Shown: in pieces, positions 1 to 4,873 of the stretch | Position numbering within the stretch: the first letter of the stretch is position 1 | Layout: every line of letters starts with the position of its first letter | Source of the DNA: Halococcaceae archaeon | Lineage (GTDB): Archaea > Halobacteriota > Halobacteria > Halobacteriales > Halalkalicoccaceae | Assembly (NCBI GenBank): GCA_007129135.1 | Contig: SKWB01000267.1 | Span: 1-5,736 of the forward strand | Length of the DNA: 5,736 bases | Direction of reading: 5' to 3' | Notes under the pieces: model-generated | Told to the model about the DNA's origin: nothing | What the model saw: the letters and a program-made list of their open reading frames with translations, nothing else | Database searches by the model: none | Program-made: the position numbers and the translations under genes

Positions 1-1906
1 CGCTCATGTTCGGGCCGGTGATGACGGCGAGTCGCCTCCGATCGTCGAGGTGGGTGTCGTTCGGGACGAACGACTGCTGCGTGCGCTCGACCACCGGGTG
101 ACGCCCGCCGCGGATCTCGATCTCCGAACCGCCCGGGCCGATCTCGGGACGGCAGTAGTCGTTCGTCGCGGCGACGGTCGCGAGCGAACAGAGCGCGTCG
201 AGTCGGGCGACCGCCTCCGCGACCGCCTGCACCCGTTCGGCCTCCTTGGCGACCGCGTCGCGGACCTCGCTGAACAGCTCGTACTCCAGGTCGTCGGCAC
301 GCCCCTCCGCGGCGACGATCTCCTCCTCGCGCTCCTTCAGTTCGGGCGTGACGAACCGTTCGGCGTTCTTGAGCGTCTGGCGGCGCTCGTAATCCGCGGG
401 AACGGCCTCGAGGTTCGGGTTCGTCACCTGGATGTAGTAGCCGTGGACCGAGTTGAACCCGACCGAGAGGGAGTCGACGCCCGTCCGCTCTCGCTCTGTC
501 GCCTCGAGGTCGTCGATCCACGCCTTCCCCTCGCGCTCGGTCGCCCGGAGGTCGTCGAGCTCCGCCGAGTAGCCCTCGCGGATCAGCCCGCCCTCCGTCA
601 CCTCGATCGGTGGGGTCTCGGCGATCGCGTTGCGGACGAGCCCCCGTACGTCCTCGAGCTCGTCGAGCGCCGCGTGGAGTCCGGAGAGGGGGTCAGACTC
701 CGCGCCGGCGAGGAGGGCCCGCAGGTCGGGGACGACGTCGAGCGTGTCGAGCAGCGATCGAAGGTCTCGCGCGTTCGCCCGGCGGCGCGAGACGCGGCCG
801 ATCAACCGTTCGACGTCGTAGACGTCTCGCAACCGATCTGCGAGCGCCTCCCGGGTCCTGACGTCGCCGACGAGCTCCTCGACCGCGTCGAGTCTTCGCT
901 CGATCCGACCGACGTCGAGCAGCGGTCGTCGCAGCCAGTCGGTGAGTCGGCGGCGACCGAGCGCACAGGACGTCTCGTCGAGGACGCCGACCAGCGTCGC
1001 CTCGGGGTTCGCGCCGACCGCTCGCGGTTCGAACAGTTCGAGGCTGCGAAGCGCCGTCGCGTCGAGCAACATGTACTCGCGCGGATCGTAGCGGGTGAGC
1101 CGTGTGAGGTACTCCAGCCGTCTCCCGTCCCCGTCCCCGCCCTCCTCTTGGCCCCCGCGGGTGTACTCCGCGTAGGCGAGCAGCGCCCCGCAGGCCGAGA
1201 CTTCCGCGTCGGTCGCGAGTAGGGAGTCGGGGTCGCCGAAGTAGGTCTCTACGATGGCCGCCGCGGCGTCGTACGCGAACGCGGCCTCCTCGTAGTCGCT
1301 CTCGACACAGCCGGCATCGAAGACCGGTTCGTCGATTCCCGGGCCGACGATCGCCTCCGCCGGCGAGAACCGGCCGAGTTCGTCCCTGAGCGCGGCGAGC
1401 GACCGGGTCGTCGTCGCGTAGAAGTCGCCCGTGGAGACGTCGAGCAGCGCGAGGCCGTACTCGTTTTCGGCCCCCGAAACGCTCGCGACGAAGGTGTTGT
1501 CGTCGCCGTCGAGCAACGTCTCCTCGGTGAGCGTCCCGGGCGTGACGATCCGGGTGACAGCCCGGTCGACGAGTCCGGACGCCGCCTCGGGGTCCTCGAC
1601 CTGATCCGCGACGGCGACCCGGTAGCCGGCGTCGAGCAGCGTCTCGATGTACGACTCCGCGCTCTGGATCGGGATGCCCGCCATCGGGTAGCTCCCGGTG
1701 GAGTCCTCGCGTTTCGTGAGCGTGATCTCGAGGATGCGCGAGACCGTCTCGGCGGCCTCGCAGAACGTCTCGTAGAAGTCGCCGACCTGAAAGAGCACGA
1801 GACAGTCGTCGTACTCCGAACAGAGTTCGAAGTACTGGCGCAGCATCGGCGTGAGCTCGTCGCGTCGCTCGGCCATCTTCGCCGGCGGCCCCAGCGCCGA
1901 ATCCAT
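1..1906 (-). CDS. mutS: DNA mismatch repair protein MutS (5' part, C-terminus outside window)
   Basis: MutS recognises mismatched bases in duplex DNA and starts mismatch repair with MutL, using ATP. I translated 635 codons from the ATG at 1906. The N-terminal mismatch-binding domain carries GDFYETF, with the Phe-x-Glu pair at about residues 44 and 46 that inserts at the mismatch. [13 protein letters not shown] follows near residue 100, then the connector and lever domains, and a clamp with [10 protein letters not shown] near residue 490. The ATPase domain begins with [16 protein letters not shown] (601-607) and FVPNDT (613-618). The frame runs off the left edge at ITGPNMS, just before the GKS/T of Walker A, so Walker B and the dimerisation end are unseen. 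A TATA-like box lies about 29 bp upstream, supporting this ATG; the alternative is Met11 (ATG at 1876). Phe-x-Glu makes it a MutS1-type repair protein, not a MutS2. Haloarchaea often hold more than one mutS; which paralog this is cannot be said. Confidence 0.97.
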   Translation of the reverse strand, partial: MDSALGPPAKMAERRDELTPMLRQYFELCSEYDDCLVLFQVGDFYETFCEAAETVSRILEITLTKREDSTGSYPMAGIPIQSAESYIETLLDAGYRVAVADQVEDPEAASGLVDRAVTRIVTPGTLTEETLLDGDDNTFVASVSGAENEYGLALLDVSTGDFYATTTRSLAALRDELGRFSPAEAIVGPGIDEPVFDAGCVESDYEEAAFAYDAAAAIVETYFGDPDSLLATDAEVSACGALLAYAEYTRGGQEEGGDGDGRRLEYLTRLTRYDPREYMLLDATALRSLELFEPRAVGANPEATLVGVLDETSCALGRRRLTDWLRRPLLDVGRIERRLDAVEELVGDVRTREALADRLRDVYDVERLIGRVSRRRANARDLRSLLDTLDVVPDLRALLAGAESDPLSGLHAALDELEDVRGLVRNAIAETPPIEVTEGGLIREGYSAELDDLRATEREGKAWIDDLEATERERTGVDSLSVGFNSVHGYYIQVTNPNLEAVPADYERRQTLKNAERFVTPELKEREEEIVAAEGRADDLEYELFSEVRDAVAKEAERVQAVAEAVARLDALCSLATVAATNDYCRPEIGPGGSEIEIRGGRHPVVERTQQSFVPNDTHLDDRRRLAVITGPNMS

Positions 1907-1932
1907 GGACGTGGATGCGGTTTTCAGCGGGG

Positions 1933-1938
1933 ATATAT
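1933..1938 (-). promoter_or_regulatory. TATA-like box of mutS
   Basis: The A/T-only core ATATAT sits inside the palindrome GGATATATCC (1931-1940) in otherwise GC-rich DNA. Its centre is about 29 bp upstream of the mutS ATG on the minus strand. An archaeal TATA box lies about 26 bp before the transcription start, so the mRNA would begin within a few bases of the start codon. The palindrome reads the same on the plus strand, but the plus-strand gene has its own nearer candidate. Confidence 0.55.
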
Positions 1939-2003
1939 CCTCTGAAACAACGCGGCGTCGGGCGAGTCGATCCCGGCTCCGGCGGCGGCTCGACGGGACG
2001 GGC

Positions 2004-2007
2004 TTTT
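2004..2007 (+). promoter_or_regulatory. TATA-like box of the DsbA/FrnE-like gene
   Basis: A TTTT run inside GGCTTTTGCG is centred about 26-27 bp before the ATG at 2032. This is the spacing of a leaderless haloarchaeal promoter. No convincing Shine-Dalgarno sequence is seen just before that ATG, which fits a leaderless message. The element is short and the call rests mainly on spacing. Confidence 0.42.
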
Positions 2008-2031
2008 GCGTGTCGGTCGCCTACCCCGGCT

Positions 2032-2664
2032 ATGGCAGTCACCGAAGGGGAGCTCGTCGTCTACGCCGATTACGTCTGTCCGTTCTGTTACATCGGGAAG
2101 GCGTCGCTCGACCGGTATCTGGACGCCAGGGAGAGCCCGCTCGGCGTCGAGTGGCGACCGTTCGACCTCCGCTCGGGCAAGCGCACTCCGGATGGAGCGA
2201 TCGACCACTCCGTCGACGACGGGAAGGACGACGCCTACTTCGACCAAGCACGGCGGAACGTCGAGCGTCTTCGGGAGAAATACGACCTGGAGATGGCCCA
2301 GCCGCTCGCGCGCGAGGTGGACTCCTGGAACGCGCACGCCGTCGCGCTCGCCGTCCGGGAGTCGGATCCGGGGTCGTTCGGGGCGTTTCACACGGCGATC
2401 TACGACGCCCTCTGGCGGGAGGGGAGGGACGTCGGCGACCCGGCGGTGCTCTCGGAGCTGGCTGCACGGTGCGACGTCGACCCCGACACCGTGGACGCCG
2501 CGCTCTCGGACGAGGAGGTCGACGCGAGACTCGATCGGGCGTTCGCCGAGGCTCGCGAGCGGGGAGTCACGGGCGTGCCGACGTTCGTCTCCGGCGAGCA
2601 CGCGGCGGCGGGGGCGATCCCGCCGGAACAGCTCCGACGGCTCGTCGAGGGCGTGACTCAGTAG
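2032..2664 (+). CDS. DsbA family (FrnE-like) thiol oxidoreductase
   Basis: The 210-residue protein has a thioredoxin fold with the DsbA-type helical insertion. The chain opens with a beta-strand, then [10 protein letters not shown], giving a CxxC active site at Cys16 and Cys19. A helical insertion follows (about 65-170, including [16 protein letters not shown]). The fold closes with GVPTF, whose Pro183 is the expected cis-proline facing the active site, and with [14 protein letters not shown] near the end, a typical FrnE-family ending. There is no signal peptide or membrane segment, so it should act in the cytoplasm as a dithiol/disulfide oxidoreductase or isomerase; the substrate is unknown. 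The frame stays open upstream to 1915, but the ATG at 2032 is preferred because the protein fold begins there and a TATA-like box lies 26-27 bp before it. It diverges from mutS and its stop overlaps the end of pth2. Related 2-hydroxychromene-2-carboxylate isomerases are less likely given the CxxC. Confidence 0.93.
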   Translation: MAVTEGELVVYADYVCPFCYIGKASLDRYLDARESPLGVEWRPFDLRSGKRTPDGAIDHSVDDGKDDAYFDQARRNVERLREKYDLEMAQPLAREVDSWNAHAVALAVRESDPGSFGAFHTAIYDALWREGRDVGDPAVLSELAARCDVDPDTVDAALSDEEVDARLDRAFAEARERGVTGVPTFVSGEHAAAGAIPPEQLRRLVEGVTQ

Positions 2665-2996
2665 AGTTTCAGCTCGCCCGTGATCCGGTCGACGAGGTTG
2701 TCGGGACCGGGGCCGACCGCGAGCGTTGTCACGGTGCCGGAGTCGAGCTGGGTGTGACCCGCGTCGCGGATCACCGCGTGCGGGAGCCCCTCGCGGCGAG
2801 CGCGGTCCGCGAGCTCGTGGATCGCCTTCTCGCCGTCGGCCTTGAGGACGACCTTCTTCTGGCCGCCGCCCTTCCACTCCGAGCGGCGTCTCGGATCCGA
2901 CTTCTCGTAGGCCGAGAGCGAGGCGTGGGCGACCTGTGCCGCGAGCTTTCCGGGGCTCATCCCGAGGTCGCGTCGGGCGACGATGGCCTGTTTCAT
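2658..2996 (-). CDS. pth2: Peptidyl-tRNA hydrolase, Pth2 (archaeal/eukaryotic type)
   Basis: Pth2 cleaves the ester bond of peptidyl-tRNAs released early from the ribosome and so recycles tRNA in the cytosol. The product is 112 residues, the normal archaeal length. Family motifs appear in order: [21 protein letters not shown] at the start with Lys17 and Gln21, QKKVVLKA (46-53), [10 protein letters not shown] (75-84) with Asp78, [10 protein letters not shown] (87-96), and [13 protein letters not shown] at the C-terminus. Lys17, Asp78 and the Thr88/Thr90 pair correspond to residues implicated in catalysis in this family. The frame is open further upstream to 3104, but that part is not family-like, and a TATA-like box lies 26 bp before the ATG at 2996. 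The gene is convergent with the DsbA-like gene and overlaps it by 7 bp. Confidence 0.97.
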   Translation of the reverse strand: MKQAIVARRDLGMSPGKLAAQVAHASLSAYEKSDPRRRSEWKGGGQKKVVLKADGEKAIHELADRARREGLPHAVIRDAGHTQLDSGTVTTLAVGPGPDNLVDRITGELKLY

Positions 2997-3154
2997 GCCC
3001 CGAGTGATCCGGCGCGCGCTAAAGAACCCCTCGTCTCCCCCTTCGCGTAGCCGGTCATCTCGCAGCGGGTCTCGACGCTGTCGGGGAGGGTCTCGACACA
3101 GCACCGGCAGTGGTCGTGGCCGTGACCTTCACCCTCCTCGATAGCGACCGCAGA
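2993..3154 (-). pseudogene. Possible remnant of a small Cys/His-rich (metal-binding?) ORF, no start codon
   Basis: On the minus strand a frame is open from 3154 (after a TGA at 3157-3155) to a TGA at 2995-2993, 53 codons. At 3124-3035 it encodes [20 protein letters not shown] followed by [10 protein letters not shown]. That gives four Cys (16, 18, 19, 31) and three His (11, 13, 15), a plausible zinc or copper site. Codons in this stretch look haloarchaeal (GAG, ACC, CTC, GAC, GTC), but after about 3035 they turn poor (AGG, TCT, TTA). No ATG, GTG or TTG precedes the Cys/His part in frame; an ATG at 3168 lies in another frame, so a frameshifted relic is possible. The final TGA overlaps the ATG of pth2. 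I do not recognise a family. It may also be chance in GC-rich DNA. Confidence 0.3.
3019..3024 (-). promoter_or_regulatory. TATA-like box of pth2
   Basis: On the minus strand TTCTTTAGCG holds a CTTTAG core centred about 26 bp before the pth2 ATG, in a GC-rich surrounding. The position fits a leaderless transcript. It overlaps the 3' part of the open Cys/His-rich frame described separately, where that frame's codon usage turns poor. Confidence 0.45.
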
Positions 3155-3213
3155 TCACCCGCGGACATCCACGGCGCGCGGGCAGTTCTCCCCGGATCCG
3201 ACCGGCCGAAACC

Positions 3214-3222
3214 GATTTGTAC
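3214..3222 (+). promoter_or_regulatory. BRE/TATA-like promoter of the Yip1-like gene
   Basis: GATTTGTAC is centred about 26 bp before the ATG at 3244 and is directly preceded by an A-rich BRE-like CCGAAACC (3206-3213). The arrangement matches a haloarchaeal promoter for a leaderless mRNA. Confidence 0.45.
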
Positions 3223-3243
3223 GGTTGCCTACACGTCAGGTGC

Positions 3244-3987
3244 ATGGTCCCCGACAGCCTCGTGCTCGTACGCGACGCGCTGGCCCGTCCGGATCGCTTC
3301 TTCCGCGAACGACGGGTCGGGACGAGCCTCGCGGCCGGCTTCGTCGTGGTGCTCGTCGTCGCGCTCGGCCTGACGGCGGGGGTCGCGAGCGTCGGCTGGC
3401 TCTTCACCGAGAGCATCGACGCGACCGAGACCATCGACAACCCGAACCAGCCGCCGGAGTGGGTCTGCGACCAGCACGCGGACGATCCAGACTCCGCGTT
3501 CGCGAACGCCTGCGAGGGGGAGCCCGACGAGATCGAGATCGACGTCGGCGAGGTCGTCTGGGAGGAGTTCGTCGGCGTTCTCCCGTGGGTGTTCCTCGCG
3601 GGCCTCCTGGCGTGGCCGATCGCCGGCGGCGTCCTCTTCCTCGCCGGACGGCTCGCCGGTGGTGACGGCGGCTTCGGCGACACCGTCGCGATGGCCGCCT
3701 GGGGGCTGGTCCCCGAACTCGTCGGGGTGGTGATCGCGCTCGCGGACGTCTCCCTCTCGCTCCACGGGACGACGTTCACCGGGAGTCCCGAGGCGATCGT
3801 CGCCGATCTCGAAGCGGCGACCGACGGGGTGACCTGGCGGGCGACGCTCGGCTCCCTGCTCGTCGCCGGCTGGCAGACCTACGTCTGGGCCTACGGGCTG
3901 AAACACGTCCACGGGATCCCGATCGCCCGGGCCGGAGTCGCCGCAGGCGTCGTGGCGCTCTCCTGGTTCCTGTTCGGCCTCGCGTAG
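3244..3987 (+). CDS. Yip1-like multi-pass membrane protein
   Basis: The 247-residue integral membrane protein resembles the Yip1-domain proteins common in haloarchaea. A short cytoplasmic start (PDSLVLVRDALARPDRFFRE) precedes a first hydrophobic span at about 28-54. A long acidic hydrophilic loop follows (about 55-108), with Cys75 and Cys90. Four more spans lie near 109-135, 145-168, 201-218 and 225-247. The stretch GGFGDTVAMAAWGLVPELVG before and in span 3 is the most Yip1-like part. No enzymatic motif is visible; a role in membrane organisation or transport is only inferred from the family. The ATG at 3244 is preferred over a TTG at 3217 because a promoter-like element occupies the bases just before it and the protein then starts in the usual place. 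dcd begins 39 bp downstream on the same strand. Confidence 0.85.
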   Translation: MVPDSLVLVRDALARPDRFFRERRVGTSLAAGFVVVLVVALGLTAGVASVGWLFTESIDATETIDNPNQPPEWVCDQHADDPDSAFANACEGEPDEIEIDVGEVVWEEFVGVLPWVFLAGLLAWPIAGGVLFLAGRLAGGDGGFGDTVAMAAWGLVPELVGVVIALADVSLSLHGTTFTGSPEAIVADLEAATDGVTWRATLGSLLVAGWQTYVWAYGLKHVHGIPIARAGVAAGVVALSWFLFGLA

Positions 3988-3995
3988 ATCCTGAA

Positions 3996-4002
3996 GCTTT
4001 AC
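3996..4002 (+). promoter_or_regulatory. TATA-like box of dcd
   Basis: GCTTTAC, preceded by the purine-rich TGAA, is centred about 28 bp before the dcd ATG at 4027, as in a leaderless haloarchaeal promoter. It falls in the 39-bp gap after the Yip1-like gene, so dcd can be transcribed independently of it. Confidence 0.45.
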
Positions 4003-4020
4003 CCCTCCCGCGGCGGAGGG
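4003..4020 (+). promoter_or_regulatory. Hairpin covering the Shine-Dalgarno sequence of dcd
   Basis: CCCTCC (4003-4008) and GGAGGG (4015-4020) form a perfect 6-bp inverted repeat with a 6-nt loop. The right arm contains GGAGG (4015-4019), 7 nt before the ATG at 4027, an ideal Shine-Dalgarno sequence and spacing. In a transcript read through from the upstream gene the hairpin would hide this site. In a transcript from the TATA-like box at 3996 the left arm would be missing. It could also act as a weak terminator or be fortuitous. Confidence 0.4.
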
Positions 4021-4026
4021 TGGCAC

Positions 4027-4614
4027 ATGATCCTCTCCGACGCGGACATCGCTCGCCGGCTCTCCGAGGGCGAGCTCGTGATCGAGCCGCTCTCCGACCC
4101 CGACCTCCAGATCCAGCCCGCGAGCGTCGATCTCAGACTGGGCCAGGAGTTCCTCGAGTTCCAGCGCACCAACATCCCCTGTATCCACCCGGACAGCGAG
4201 CGCGAGGTCTCGGAGTACGTGCGCGAGACCGTCGTCGAGGACGGCCAGGAGTTCGTCCTCCATCCCGGAGACTTCGTCCTCGGGACGACCGAAGAGCGCG
4301 TCGAGATCCCACCCGACCTCATCGCGCACGTGGAGGGTCGGTCCTCGCTGGGTCGGCTCGCCGTCGTCGTCCACGCGACGGCGGGGCTCTGTGATCCTGG
4401 CTACAGGGGACAGATCACGCTCGAACTCTCGAACCTCGGGAGCGCGCCAGTGGCGCTCACCCCCGGAATGCGGATCTCACAGCTCACCTTCACGGAACTC
4501 AAGACGCCCGCCGAGCGCCCCTACGGCTCCGAGCGCGGGTCGAAGTACCAGGATCAGGTGGGGCCGCAGGCGTCGCGGATCCGGGGGGATTCTGAATTCG
4601 GAGGCGATCAATGA
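4027..4614 (+). CDS. dcd: dCTP deaminase, probably bifunctional dCTP deaminase/dUTPase
   Basis: The protein has 195 residues, the family's normal length. It converts dCTP to dUTP with release of ammonia, and in the bifunctional subgroup directly to dUMP, feeding dTTP synthesis and keeping dUTP out of DNA. It starts [12 protein letters not shown], the classic DCD opening. The active-site core is VEGRSSLGR (102-110), then [13 protein letters not shown] (116-128), then ITLELSN (130-136), where Glu133 aligns with the catalytic glutamate. It ends with [20 protein letters not shown], the family's nucleotide-covering tail. The Ala-Gly after HAT, where E. coli DCD has Ala-His, and the overall C-terminal pattern resemble the bifunctional enzymes of Methanocaldococcus and Mycobacterium; bifunctionality is an inference. 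The stop codon overlaps the ATG of a short frame that leads toward thiR, and the last codons (GGA GGC) supply a Shine-Dalgarno sequence. Confidence 0.96.
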   Translation: MILSDADIARRLSEGELVIEPLSDPDLQIQPASVDLRLGQEFLEFQRTNIPCIHPDSEREVSEYVRETVVEDGQEFVLHPGDFVLGTTEERVEIPPDLIAHVEGRSSLGRLAVVVHATAGLCDPGYRGQITLELSNLGSAPVALTPGMRISQLTFTELKTPAERPYGSERGSKYQDQVGPQASRIRGDSEFGGDQ

Positions 4615-4615
4615 G
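4594..4615 (+). repeat. Direct repeat, copy 1: end of dcd with stop/start overlap
   Basis: This 22-bp segment encodes EFGGDQ, the dcd stop and an overlapping ATGAG. A second copy lies 71 bp downstream at 4665-4686 and encodes the same six residues and stop. The copies match at 17 of 22 positions, and all five differences fall at third codon positions. Confidence 0.75.
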
Positions 4616-4685
4616 TCCGTCCGAGCGCTGCGAGGACGGCCGAGTCTTGTCGAGGAGTTCAGCCGAGTTTGGGGGAGACCAATGA
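4611..4685 (+). CDS. Short ORF linking dcd to the repeat block (24 codons)
   Basis: The frame begins [10 protein letters not shown] and ends AEFGGDQ, the same ending as dcd. Its ATG overlaps the dcd stop (ATGA at 4611-4614) and follows GGAGG (4600-4604) by 6 nt, so initiation by coupled translation is plausible. Its own stop overlaps the next ATG (ATGA at 4682-4685). It has no recognisable domain and mixed codon usage, and is more likely a by-product of the duplication and insertion than a functional peptide. Confidence 0.3.
   Translation: MSPSERCEDGRVLSRSSAEFGGDQ
4617..4639 (+). repeat. Hairpin repeat A (6-bp stem, 11-nt loop)
   Basis: CCGTCC and GGACGG form a perfect 6-bp stem around the loop GAGCGCTGCGA. 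Loop length and sequence match those of two further hairpins in this block (4689-4715 and 4815-4841), while the stem sequence is different. Confidence 0.6.
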
Positions 4686-4686
4686 G
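4665..4686 (+). repeat. Direct repeat, copy 2: second EFGGDQ-stop/ATGAG segment
   Basis: Second copy of the dcd 3' end, now closing the short 24-codon frame and overlapping the ATG of the next frame. It differs from the copy at 4594-4615 only at third codon positions (for example GAA/GAG, TTC/TTT, GAT/GAC). Its purine run GGGGGAG lies 4 nt before ATG 4682. Confidence 0.75.
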
Positions 4687-4873
4687 CGCGAGACGCGAGC
4701 GGAGCGAGCGTCTCGGTATGAGCGAGCGAGGAGTAGCGAGGGACGCAGCGCGTCCTTCGGACCGTGCGATCGGGGCACCGGCCCGATCGCAGACGGAGCG
4801 ACCCGTGAGCAGCGCGAGAGCCGACCGAAGCGAGGGTCTCGGTACGAGCGAGCGGAGGTCCCGAACCCCATGA
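4682..4873 (+). CDS. Arg/Ser-rich repeat-encoded ORF bridging to thiR (63 codons)
   Basis: The frame starts [17 protein letters not shown] and runs without a stop through the repeat block to a TGA overlapping the thiR ATG (ATGA at 4870-4873). It has 15 Arg and 9 acidic residues, a basic, low-complexity product unlike the acidic proteins around it. The repeated SER-type tripeptides come from the GAGCG-rich DNA. A real cellular role for the peptide is unlikely. Its value may be to let ribosomes traverse the insertion and reinitiate at thiR, which is inference. Confidence 0.3.
   Translation: MSARRERSERLGMSERGVARDAARPSDRAIGAPARSQTERPVSSARADRSEGLGTSERRSRTP
4689..4715 (+). repeat. Hairpin repeat B (8-bp stem, 11-nt loop)
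   Basis: CGAGACGC and GCGTCTCG form a perfect 8-bp stem around GAGCGGAGCGA. It is followed by GTATGAGCGAGCG, which is nearly repeated after hairpin C. Confidence 0.65.
4741..4755 (+). repeat. Small hairpin (6-bp stem, 3-nt loop)
   Basis: GGACGC and GCGTCC form a perfect 6-bp stem around AGC. The GTCC of its right arm (4752-4755) could instead pair with GGAC at 4759-4762 across TTC, giving an alternative fold. Confidence 0.45.
4765..4791 (+). repeat. Perfect 10-bp inverted repeat with 7-nt loop
   Basis: TGCGATCGGG (4765-4774) and CCCGATCGCA (4782-4791) are exact reverse complements separated by GCACCGG. This is the strongest hairpin in the block and sits between repeats B and C. There is no T tract after it, so a classic intrinsic terminator is not supported. 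A DNA-binding dyad or an RNA structure is possible. Confidence 0.7.
4815..4841 (+). repeat. Hairpin repeat C (8-bp stem with one mismatch, 11-nt loop)
   Basis: CGAGAGCC and GGGTCTCG pair with one mismatch around GACCGAAGCGA. The geometry (8-11-8) equals that of hairpin B, and GGTACGAGCGAGCG follows as a near copy of the sequence after B. Confidence 0.6.

Larger units (their letters stand above)
4611..4869 (+). repeat. GAGCG-rich imperfect repeat block inserted between dcd and thiR
   Basis: About 259 bp separate the dcd stop/start overlap from the thiR start. The block is full of GAGCG, AGCGA and GTCTCGGTA words. The segments 4681-4730 and 4807-4856 align without gaps at about 39 of 50 positions, 126 bp apart. 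ATGAG recurs at 4611, 4682, 4718 and at the thiR start at 4870. Low-complexity elements of this sort occur between haloarchaeal genes and in my view are poorly characterised. No transposase or clear terminal repeats are present. Confidence 0.7.

Noticed and set aside
50..1222. Long plus-strand open frame of 390 codons opposite mutS
   Set aside because: It is antisense to MutS, whose motifs are unmistakable. The product is Arg/Val/Leu-rich without any recognisable domain, typical of mirror frames in GC-rich DNA.
1915..2031. N-terminal extension of the DsbA-like protein to an ATG at 1915
   Set aside because: The extra 39 residues are Gly/Arg-rich with no resemblance to the family, and they span the TATA-like boxes of both divergent genes.
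693..2042. Minus-strand open frame of 449 codons crossing the mutS start
   Set aside because: It lies in another frame of the same strand as mutS, encodes extreme Arg-rich low-complexity sequence, and runs through the divergent promoter region.
2997..3104. N-terminal extension of Pth2 to a GTG at 3104
   Set aside because: Archaeal Pth2 begins at the MKQAIV-type strand, so the 36 extra residues are not family-like. They also run through the TATA-like element at 3019-3024.
3110..3373. Plus-strand open frame of 87 codons before and into the Yip1-like gene
   Set aside because: It overlaps the start of the well-supported Yip1-like gene in another frame and has no recognisable features.
3229..4374. 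Minus-strand open frame of 381 codons opposite the Yip1-like gene and dcd
   Set aside because: It spans two well-supported plus-strand genes plus their promoter region; the acidic composition merely mirrors their codons.
4765..4791. Intrinsic transcription terminator after dcd
   Set aside because: The hairpin is strong but no T-rich tract follows, and the downstream thiR shows no promoter of its own, so termination here would leave it unexpressed.
4611..4869. CRISPR array
   Set aside because: The repeats are degenerate, unevenly spaced and partly palindromic at several scales. There are no regular spacers and no cas genes.
4611..4869. Insertion sequence or MITE
   Set aside because: I found no matching terminal inverted repeats at the block ends and no transposase. 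The only target-duplication-like feature is the EFGGDQ-stop repeat, which is diverged and lies 71 bp apart inside the block.
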